Origin: Chrysoperla carnea
Lineage: Eukaryota; Arthropoda; Insecta; Neuroptera; Chrysopidae
Direction: 5' to 3'
Assembly: GCF_905475395.1 (NCBI RefSeq)
Contig: NC_058342.1
Coordinates: 6,297,501-6,361,500 of the forward strand
Length of the DNA: 64,000 nt
Made by a program: the position numbers and the translations under genes. The notes beneath the pieces were generated by a model that had not been told where the DNA came from, ran no database searches, and saw only the letters and a program-made list of their open reading frames with translations. How positions within the stretch are numbered: the stretch's first letter is position 1; every line of letters starts with the position of its first letter. This document shows positions 33,054 through 41,300 of this stretch, piece after piece.

Positions 33054-33119
33054 TTAATGAGCTTGATATAAGCATATGCTTTGAAAGCATAAGATAGTAG
33101 TATAATCTACTATTAATTT
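33052..33119 (+). tRNA. trnS2: NUMT tRNA-Ser(UCN) (TGA)
   Basis: ATTAATGAGCTTGATATAAG start, ATGCTTTGAAAGCATAAG anticodon arm with TGA at 33,082-33,084, and an ATTAAT-containing 3-prime end. It follows cob as in the ancestral order. Confidence 0.85.
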
Positions 33120-33134
33120 TTATACTAAATTTAT

Positions 33135-33335
33135 TTAACTATTAATTAAATAATTAATCGTAATATAAAAATTTTTAAACCAATAAAAAATATTAAATAA
33201 TTTAAAGATACTGGTAAATATCTCTTTCAACATAAATATATTAATTTATCATAACGATAACGAGGTAAAGTACCTCGAACTCAAATAAATAAAAAAGAAA
33301 TAAATACTAATTAAAAAAAAAAATAAAATTCTAAA
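33135..33335 (-). pseudogene. nad1: NUMT nad1, 3-prime fragment
   Basis: The minus strand encodes the C-terminus of NADH dehydrogenase subunit 1: RGTLPRYRYDKLMYLCWKRY, then LPVSLNYLIFFIGLKIFILRLII. Upstream sequence stops being nad1-like near 33,335, so about three quarters of the gene is missing, together with tRNA-Leu and rrnL. A weak tRNA-Val-like piece (GTAAAGTATTTTGTTTA on the minus strand, near 33,370-33,395) marks the far side of the deletion. Confidence 0.8.
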
Positions 33336-33404
33336 TAAATTAGAACCTTATAAATAAAACAGAAATTAATATTCTTATAAACAAAATACTTTACTATTCA
33401 AGCT

Positions 33405-34195
33405 CTAATTTGCATTCTAGATACACTTTCCAGTACATCTACTAAGTTACGACTTATCTTTCTTTAAAGAGAAAGAGCGACGGGCGATATGTGCATGTTT
33501 TAGAGCTATAATCAATTAAAAAATTTCTTTTAATTTACTATTAAATCCACTTTCATATTAATTTTTCAATTAATAATTCATATAAATATTTTTATTTTAA
33601 CCCATTTCTTCTAAATTATAAACTGCACCTTGATCTGAAATATAATTATATATAATTTAATGAATATTATTTTTTTATAAAATATCCTGATAACGACGGT
33701 ATACAAATTATACAAAATTTTGTAAAATTTATCGTGGATTATCAATTACAGAACAGGTTCCTCTAAATAGACTAAAACACCGCCAATTTTTTTAAGTTTC
33801 AAGAATATATCTATTACTACCTAAGTTTTATATTATTTAATTTTAATAATAGGGTATCTAATCCTAGTTTATTATAACATTTCATTAGCCTCAAATAATT
33901 TAATTTAATTTAATATTAATTTAAAATTTAGCCTTAAAATTAATATTTTATTATATTAAATAATCAATTAACTAAAAACTGATTTTATTTATTTATATAA
34001 TTTGTATAACCGCAGATGCTGGCACAAATTTATCCTATATTAAAATTTATTACCAATTCAAAATTTCTTTTTTTATTAATATTAAATACTGCGAATAATA
34101 ATTATATTCTTTAAGAATTATATTTAATCACATAAAAATTTACATGTAAAACATAAATTTAATAAATTATAAGCCAAAATAAAACTTTAAAAAAA
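33405..34195 (-). rRNA. rrnS: NUMT small-subunit (12S) rRNA
   Basis: The minus-strand 3-prime end reads AAGTCGTAACTTAGTAGATG, TACTGGAAAGTG and CTAGAATG. The decoding region CGCCCGTCGCTCTTTC is present near 33,470-33,490, and GGATTAGATACCCTATTATT near 33,847-33,870. The 5-prime side near 34,180 reads TTTTATTTTGGC. All are standard insect 12S landmarks in order. It is close to full length, with no obvious large gap, and nuclear. Confidence 0.88.
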
Positions 34196-34544
34196 AATAC
34201 TCAAAAATGTGAGACAATAATTTAAAATATTGTATCTTTTTTAATAAATAAATAAAAATTGTGACCCTCGTCCTTAAAGACGTAAAAATGGTATTCCTAT
34301 ACTGATGATTCTCCTCGTAATGGCATTTTTAAATATATTCTTGTTAAAATTCACCCCTTTGAAATTTTAACAACCAAATTAAATAGAAATCCGATCTATT
34401 TAAAAATCTTATAATTTAACTATTGGTAATATTATTATAAATTTAAATATATTAAACAATTACATTATTAATTTTTCCCCTTAAAAAATTAATATAAAAC
34501 CCCTTTTAATATAATTTTTAATATATTTCCCCTTTAAATTTATA
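34196..34544 (+). other. NUMT control-region-like DNA
   Basis: AT-rich, with C-runs (TTTTTCCCC, ACCCC, TTTCCCC) and short repeats, lying where the mitochondrial control region should follow rrnS. Assignment is by position and composition only. It ends at 34,544 where Dong-like sequence starts. Confidence 0.45.
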
Positions 34545-36028
34545 AGCACTATATCAGGCTTAGTAGCAGAGAGCTGCCTGGTAGTTGGGAACGAGAAATT
34601 CCAGAAGACAATGCATTTCTCGTTCTTGACGACGGACTCGATCTCGCCTGGAGCATATGGTAGGACTGGCGTAGGGTCCACTTCATACTTGTGTCTCAAG
34701 AAGTAGTACAGCACGCGTAGGGCAGCGTTATGGCGATGTATGTAGGTGTTCGTGGCATAAGAAGGACATGCCGAGATGAGGTGCATCAGCGTCTCCGACT
34801 GGCATTTGCACGCTCTACACATAGTGGTGGAGACTGCTTTCTTACATACATACTTTTGGTGAGTTAGCGTCGCTATCAAACCATCTTGGGCAGCGATGAT
34901 AAAGCCTTCTGTTTCGGACTTGAGTCCAGCTGATCGCAGAAAAGAGAACGTAAGATCAACGGAAAGACTATAGGTTTCAAGATGACGGTAGAACATTCCC
35001 TGATGGTCACGATTCCGATAATCTTCGAAGAGGGAGCGTATTTCAGCTCGTTTTACAGCTGAACGAAGTCGAGATTTGGAGAGAAGGACCACGTTATCAT
35101 CAAGATCACGATTAGACGGACCAAAAGCAAGGCCCAATTTAGACGCTGCATGTTGTGCTGCAGAGAACAAGAATGCCCCTTTACCCTGTAACTCATGATC
35201 GCGCACGAGTTCCATAAGAGGGTCAGAACTATTTATGACCTGACAAGCTATTCCTAAAACTACCCTATCATGTAGACATTCAACGGATAGGAGACCTCTA
35301 CCTCCTTGCTGGCGTGGGAGGTAATTACGCGGTACAGAAGCACGTGGGTGCAAACTACGATTGACGTTCATGAGTTTCCGAGTGCCTCTATCAAGTTCCT
35401 TAAGCTCCTCTTTTGTCCATTTGATGGAACCAAAAGAATAGAGAAGGATGGGTATTGCAAGCATATTAGTAGCACGGATCTTATGGATCCCAGACAATTC
35501 TGATTGCCAGATTTGTCGAAGACGGTGCCTATACCTGCCGCGAAGAGCTTCCTTGACAGTAGACACACTTTGAATGTGGTTTTCACCGACACCCAAATAT
35601 GTGTAGAGCTCTTCTTCATCGAGATGTTTCACGATACTTCCATCTGTGAGCTGCACGTCTGCATCGTAATCAGGGACACGACCCCTCTTACAATGAATGA
35701 CGGCACATTTATCAAGTCCGAATTCCATGCCAATAGCCTTCGTGTACTGATGGACAGCTTTGAGAACTTGAGATAGACTGCTCTCAGAAGAAGCATAGAG
35801 TTTCAGGTCATCCATACAGAATAGATGAGTTACCTGATGCTTCCTATCTGTCGGGGGACCACAACGGTAACCAGTTTTTTCTCGCAAGCGCAAGGAAAGG
35901 GGCATTAGATCTGTCGAGACAGTACGTTTACCACATCTAATGGTAAATTTGGTCTTCCACAAAGGCAACAGCTCTTCGATGCATCTGATGATATCGGGGT
36001 GAATTTTCAAACATTTGAGCAGCACCAA
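34481..36028 (-). pseudogene. Dong-like ORF of copy C, RT palm to endonuclease, with mtDNA-derived tail
   Basis: 515 open codons. Residues about 1-42 precede a deletion junction (STDL-MPLSL). Then come FCMDDLKLYA (about 87-96, RT active site), MEFGLDKCA and YTYLGV (thumb), a long conserved segment, CCHC (MCRACKCQSETLMHLISAC) at about 410-430 and the endonuclease start LSATKPDIVL near residue 490. From about codon 495 the frame leaves Dong sequence and reads about 20 codons of mitochondrial control-region-like DNA before a stop. The endonuclease is therefore truncated. Confidence 0.8.
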
Positions 36029-36190
36029 TATTAGTTAGTGAGAGGTAGTGTCAAATGCTTTCCTATAATCCACCCAGGCCATACTCAGGTCGCGTTTATA
36101 CTGACGGGCGTCTTGACAGATACATCTGTCAACAAGAAGATTATCTTTGCAACCTGATATACCTCGTTTGGAGCCGCGTTGCTCGTATAT

Positions 36191-36868
36191 CTACTGCCAA
36201 ACCGGTTCTATGGTTGTGAGTATGCGTTCATTAAGAATGGAGGTGAACGCTTTGTACACGGTATTGAGACATGTAATCGGGCGATAATTGCTCGGAACTG
36301 AAAGGCCTCCTTTCTTGGGAATCAAAACTGTTCGTCCTTCCGCGAACCACGTTGGAAAGGTCCCGTACCCAAGGATGTATGAAGTAAAGTGCCTAGCAAG
36401 ATGTGCATGTGTGGAAGTTGAACGTTTCCACCAGAAGTTGGATACAGCGTCAATGCCAGGCGCCGAATGATTCTTCTTGCCTTTCAAAGCAAGGGATACT
36501 TCATCAGCGGTAACAGATGTTAGGACCGCTTGTTCTGCTAGGCGAGCGTTGCAGAACCTTTCGAACAGTTTGATTGGTCTTATATTTTTATCTACACTAG
36601 TCGACTTTTCATATAAATCACGCCAGTAGCCATCGATTTGCTCTATCGAAGGTGGATTCTCGACGAGAGAAGGGGGTTTTGTAAATAAACGGGAAGGATT
36701 CGATACAAAGATCTTGTTCTCTCGAATACACTTCTCGCGTTTAACTAGCTTTTTCCGAGCGAGAGCTAGTGCACGTATCTTTTCAATGTTTCGCTGCTTG
36801 ATAGTGAGCAGGATACCCTTGTTTAGTGTGTGGTGTTGGTGCCTGAGTTTACGCGCGAAGGCTCGCAC
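36191..36868 (-). pseudogene. Dong-like ORF of copy C, pre-RT and RT fingers
   Basis: 225 codons containing the linker AFARKLRHQHHTLNKG, KGKKNHSAPGIDAVSNFWWK and the first RT block SNYRPITCLNTVYKAFTSIL. It ends at a TAG at 36,191 in a place where copy A reads on. It shows that the stop at the equivalent of 22,653 in copy A is private to A. Confidence 0.75.
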
Positions 36869-37908
36869 CCTCGCACCTTTGGGGTGAAGGGTTTACCAGC
36901 TTTCTGGTACTCTAACACACACTCGATACGTGATACTGTCTGTCGGAGAGGGGTCAACTTGGAGTCAAGTTGCTCTATACGCTTGCGTGTTTTCTCCTCG
37001 GCTGTCTCAGTAGACTTGGGGGCAGGAGAAAGGGCACACATTGCAGCATAGACTGAGCTATCGATTTCGAGTAGGCTACTTGTGTGATTTAGATGATTGT
37101 CGACGATCTGGTTGATTAAAGCAAGGTCTTGTTCTTTGGCAAACGTTTTGCGGTACTTGGGACGTTTGCGTTTGGAAAGGTCATTATCGGTTTTGAACAG
37201 AATATTTTGAAACCGTTCTTTAAGCTCCTCCAAACGAGTGTTTGGTGGCTCAGCAGGAAGGATCTGAGTTTCCTCTACGTTCGCTTCCGTGGTCGAAGTG
37301 AGTGGCGTGGCTGTTTCCGCCGTTAACACAGGTAGTGCTGGGATATCTCCGGGTATCGGAGGCGTAGGTGGTGAAGCCTCTAACACAGGTGAAGGTGGGG
37401 TATTTTGATATACCCGATCCTGTGTCTCAGTATCAGATCTCTCACTTTCTAATACTGGCTCATCCTGAGATATTCCATCTTGCGTCTCAGCGACTAATGT
37501 CTCACGTGTAGAATGAACTACACCAATAGCAGCCGGCTCTATCTCATCACCTCGATTCACTTCCGCTTGCGTAGTCCTGCATCGTTTCTCAATTCCTATT
37601 CGGGGTTTGTCAAATCCGGTTTTTTTGAGACGGGATACTTGATCGCGCAGATGTTGCGATTTCATACGGGAAAGTTCGGGATGTTTTCCGCACCAGAGGG
37701 TGTGCATCCTGCCCATATAGCCACGTCTCGATGGTTCACTTGCTTCGTAGCAAGTGAGCAGGTCAGCCTTAAGTGCCTTCGTCCATTGAAAGCGCTGAAG
37801 ACGACTGTTTTGTGTGCTTGCTCGACTTTCTTGAGAAGTGCCTTTAGATGGCTCTTCGTCGTCAGCGGCACTTCTAGTCTCCGGGACTAGCCTGGGATCC
37901 ATAGCCAA
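36823..37908 (-). pseudogene. Dong-like ORF of copy C, N-terminal part
   Basis: 361 codons from ATG at 37,908. It is nearly identical in layout to the N-terminal frame of copy A: a Myb/SANT-like segment (FQWTKALKADLLTCYEASEP), then an acidic and Pro-rich linker, then KRPKYRKTFAKEQDLALINQ and a basic helical region. The last about 20 codons are out of frame. A small duplication of CTCGCACC near 36,863-36,872 shifts the frame, and the correct frame continues at 36,868-36,191. Confidence 0.75.
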
Positions 37909-38242
37909 ATTTGATTGCTCTCCCTCATATCTGTGAAAGCTACCCCCTATAGGTAAGGTAGAAGCGTCACCTGAAGGGGGCGGGGTTCTGTAGGACTGGG
38001 TCGACTACTACCCGCCTGAGGACCGAAAAATCTGCTTCTCAACTTTGACATTTTCGGATTTGTCCATTTAGCTCCGCTAAGTCAGCACGGACCCACCTCG
38101 TTAGCCCATCACTTTGAGCGGAATTGATGGTTACCGGGTATGGCACGTGTCTTAGTGTTAGGCTCGGACGTGAGGTTAGGGATTGCCTGCCCTTATTATT
38201 ATTATTGTCTCATCTATTTCATAGCAGGGCTGAGCCCGATTT

Positions 38243-38279
38243 AGTTTACCGCACGGACACAGTCAAGTGACGGTAAACT
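38243..38279 (-). promoter_or_regulatory. 3-prime UTR hairpin of copy D
   Basis: AGTTTACCG at 38,243-38,251 and CGGTAAACT at 38,271-38,279 form a perfect 9-bp stem with a 19-nt loop, about 36 bp from the element end. In non-LTR elements the 3-prime UTR structure is what the RT recognises to start copying, so this hairpin is a candidate recognition structure. Position and pairing are visible; function is inferred. Confidence 0.5.
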
Positions 38280-38396
38280 GTTTTTCCTTGTTCTGGTCTG
38301 TCATGTGAACCGGAGAATGTGTGTGAGTGTGCGTGTATATTTGTGAGGGTATTTTTGTTCTTGTAGAGTGTATAAATGTATGTATGTTTATTGTGT

Positions 38397-41300
38397 TCAG
38401 CGACCTCGCCTTTTGGGTGATGTGTGTGGTGTTGTATTGTGTTGTGCTCGCTTTCGCGTTCGATGAGCGATTGGGACGTTCTCCGTCGGTTTTGAATAGT
38501 GTGCAATTTGGCAATGTGTGAGTCTTGTGAGTCTTACAATGGGTGAAGTGTTTTGTGTGAGGTTTTGATTTATTGGTGGTGGTACGTGTATGGGTGTTGT
38601 GGTTAATAAAGTTATACTATGTTGTGTTTCTTGTGAAGTGTTTTGTGTTTTGTTTGAGACATCTGATGGTCTTGATATTTGATCTTGTGTGAGGCTTGTT
38701 AACCGAGCATTGGGTGGTGTGTTATGTGTTTCGTTTCGATAAAGTGGGGGTGGTGCGTGTATGAGTGCTGTTGTAGTGTAAGTAATGATGTTGTGTTGTG
38801 ATGAGTTTGTTTCTTGTGTATTGTTTTGTGTTTGGTTTGGAGTATGTGCTGATGTTGCGTGTGTGAGTGTTGTTGTAGATGTGCTGTGTTGTGTCGGGTA
38901 TATTTCTTGCGTTATGTTTTGTGTGTGTAACTGTGTGTTGTGTGGGTGCTGGTGTGAAGTTTCCGTGTTTGGCATGCGTGTGTTTGCATTGGTCGGAGAG
39001 TATGTCGTGTTTGTTGTTGTTTGTTGAGCAGTGGTTAATGTTTGTGTTTGGAGAGTGCTGTGTCCCATAGAGAGAAACTTTCTCACTATACGGCAAGTAT
39101 TAATTATAACTGCCTTTTGTAATTGTATGTATGTGTTTTTGTGTAGTTCAAGTGTATGCAGACTGTTGTGAAGTGTTGTTGGTATGACGCCTATTGAGCT
39201 TAGTATCACCGGAACGACAACAACTGTTGTCATTTTCCATTGATTCCTCAGATCGACAGCTAGATCGGTGTATTTTGTTAGTTTTTCAGTGTGTGTAGAC
39301 TGAAGGTTGTGTGTGTTGGGTACTGCAATGTCTATGAGGAATGTGGTTTTTGTGTGTTTGTGTATAAGTGTAATGTCTGGCCTGTTGTAGTGTACCGCCT
39401 TGTCTGTGATAATTGTTCTATCCCAATATAATTTGTGCGTGTTGTTTTCGAGAATTGAAGATGGAGTGTATTTGTAGTATGGTGAGTTGTCTGTTGTGAG
39501 TTTGTGTTTTATGGCGAGTTTTTGGTGTATTATTTTTGCTACCTGATCGTGTCTGTGTTTGTAATCTGTTTGGGTAAGACGTGAGCATGCTGATGTAATG
39601 TGCTGTATTGTTTCTGGTTTTTGTCGACATTGCCGACATAGGTCTGTTTGTTGTGCGTTGTCTTTGAGTATGTGTTTTTTGTAATTCAGTGTATGTATGA
39701 TTTGATCCTGTATTGCAAACATGAAGCCCTCGGTTTCCGGAAAGATATTACACTTGGTCAACCAGGCTTGCGAAGCCTCTCGGTCAATACAGTCGTGACT
39801 AAGCTCATGAAAATACCTTCCATGTAAAACCTTCGTTTTCCATGTCTGCATGTTTGTGGATGTGTGTTGTGTTTTGGTTGGTGGAAGAGAGTGTTGTGTT
39901 GTGTGCATGTTAAGTGGCGTGTATGACTTGTCTGCGGATGTTATGGCATTGTGTAAGTGTGATGTGTGTGTTTTAGATTGGAAGTACTCGCGTAGGCTAT
40001 GGAGCTGGCGATCGTGTAATAGTTGGATATCTGTGAGACCACGTCCTCCTAAAGACCGTGGTAAAACCAACCTGGCTGATGATGAGTGTATGTGGTGTAT
40101 TCTGTGTTTTGTCATGATTGTTCGTGTTTTAATTTGTATGTTTTTAATGTCTGTGTTTGTCCACTTTATGATTCCGAAGGAATATGTGAGAAATGGTGTA
40201 GCGTATGTGTTGATGGCTCTAACGGTATTTTTACCATCAAGACCACTTTTGAGTATGTTTTGAATTCTTTGTATGTAGTGTTGTGTAAGTGTTTGTTTTA
40301 TATCTGTGTGTGGGATGCCTTGTGATTGCAGCACACCAAGATAGCTGTAAAATTGTCCCTCTTCCATGGGGCTAATGACACCGCCATTTTGCAGGTCAAA
40401 TAAAACAGGCGTTCCTGGGTCAGCATGTATGTGTTGTGTTTTGCATTTGTCAGTACCGAATTCCATCCGGATGTCAGCAGAGAATATTTCAGTCAGTCGC
40501 ATTAAATGTGTTAATTGTGTTTGTGTGGAGGCATACAGTTTCAAGTCATCCATGTAAAAAAGGTGAGATATTTTATGGAATTCTTTGTCGAACTTTACCT
40601 TGAAACCGCATCCCGAATCTGTGAGTATATGTGATAGTGGATTAAGAGCGAGACAGAACCAAAGGGGGCTCAATGAGTCTCCCTGGAAGATACCTCGTCT
40701 AATGTGTATGGTATCTGTGGTGATGGTCGTGCTATTGTGTGTTAAATTTAGAGTGGTTGTCCATAACGACATGGCGTGTGTTAAAAATTGTATAATGTGT
40801 TCGTCAATTTTGTATAAATTCAATACTCTCTGAAGCCAGGAATGCGGCACGGAATCAAATGCTTTTTTGTAATCTATGTAAGCTGTGTACATGCTTCTGT
40901 TGTTGTGTTTGGCCTGTTCGGTCACCACCGAGTCTATAATGAGTTGCTCCTTACAACCTCTTGATAGTTTCCGACAGCCCTTTTGCTCCTCTGCGAGAAT
41001 GTTGTTGTCTGTAATGTGTGTGTAAATTTTTTGTGTGATGCATGAAGTGATTAACTTGTATAGTGTAGATAGACATGTGATGGGTCTGTATTTTGTTGGA
41101 TTTATTGCATCGTTATCCTTCGGTATCATATAAGTGATGCCCTTCATTAGAAAAGGAGGTGTTGTGTGAGGGTGTTGTATGAATTTTGTAAAATGTCTTG
41201 CGAGGTGTTCGTGTGTGCATGTAAAGTGTTTCAGCCAATAGTTGTGTATTTGATCCACGCCAGGGCTCTTCCAATTGTGTAAGTGTTGTGTAGCGTTGTG

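Larger units (their letters stand above)
25238..34544 (+). other. Large NUMT (about 7 kb of mtDNA), interrupted by a LINE
   Basis: In order: tRNA-Ala, Arg, Asn, Ser(AGN), Glu, Phe(-), nad5(-), tRNA-His(-), nad4(-), nad4L(-), tRNA-Thr, Pro(-), nad6, cob, tRNA-Ser(UCN), end of nad1(-), possible tRNA-Val remnant, rrnS(-), control-region-like DNA. This is the ancestral insect order. Most of nad1, tRNA-Leu and the large rRNA are missing between about 33,340 and 33,400. Stops under the invertebrate mitochondrial code and frameshifts (nad6, cob) show nuclear decay. A 2.3-kb LINE splits nad5. Both outer flanks are Dong-like sequence. Confidence 0.93.
34545..38193 (-). mobile_element. R4/Dong-like copy C: 5-prime part, 3-prime truncated by NUMT
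   Basis: The 5-prime end (GGGCAGGCAATCCC on the minus strand) adjoins a short ATT tract at 38,194-38,206. The element runs through the N-terminal domain, RT, CCHC and the start of the restriction-like endonuclease, then stops at 34,545 in mitochondrial control-region-like DNA. It overlaps copy B by about 503 bp (34,545-35,047 versus 24,732-25,237). It is fragmented by a frameshift at about 36,860, stops at 36,191 and near 36,030, and a roughly 74-bp deletion at about 35,905 that removes the RT QGDxxSP block. The YMDD-type block is present as CMDD. Confidence 0.85.

Noticed and set aside
33340-33404. Large-subunit rRNA and tRNA-Leu between nad1 and rrnS
   Set aside because: Only about 65 bp separate the nad1 end from the 12S end; no 16S landmark is present.
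25238-34544. That the mitochondrial block is real mtDNA or assembly contamination
   Set aside because: Stops and frameshifts in cob and nad6, the missing rrnL, a LINE in nad5 and Dong-like flanks argue for a nuclear copy. Long reads would settle it.
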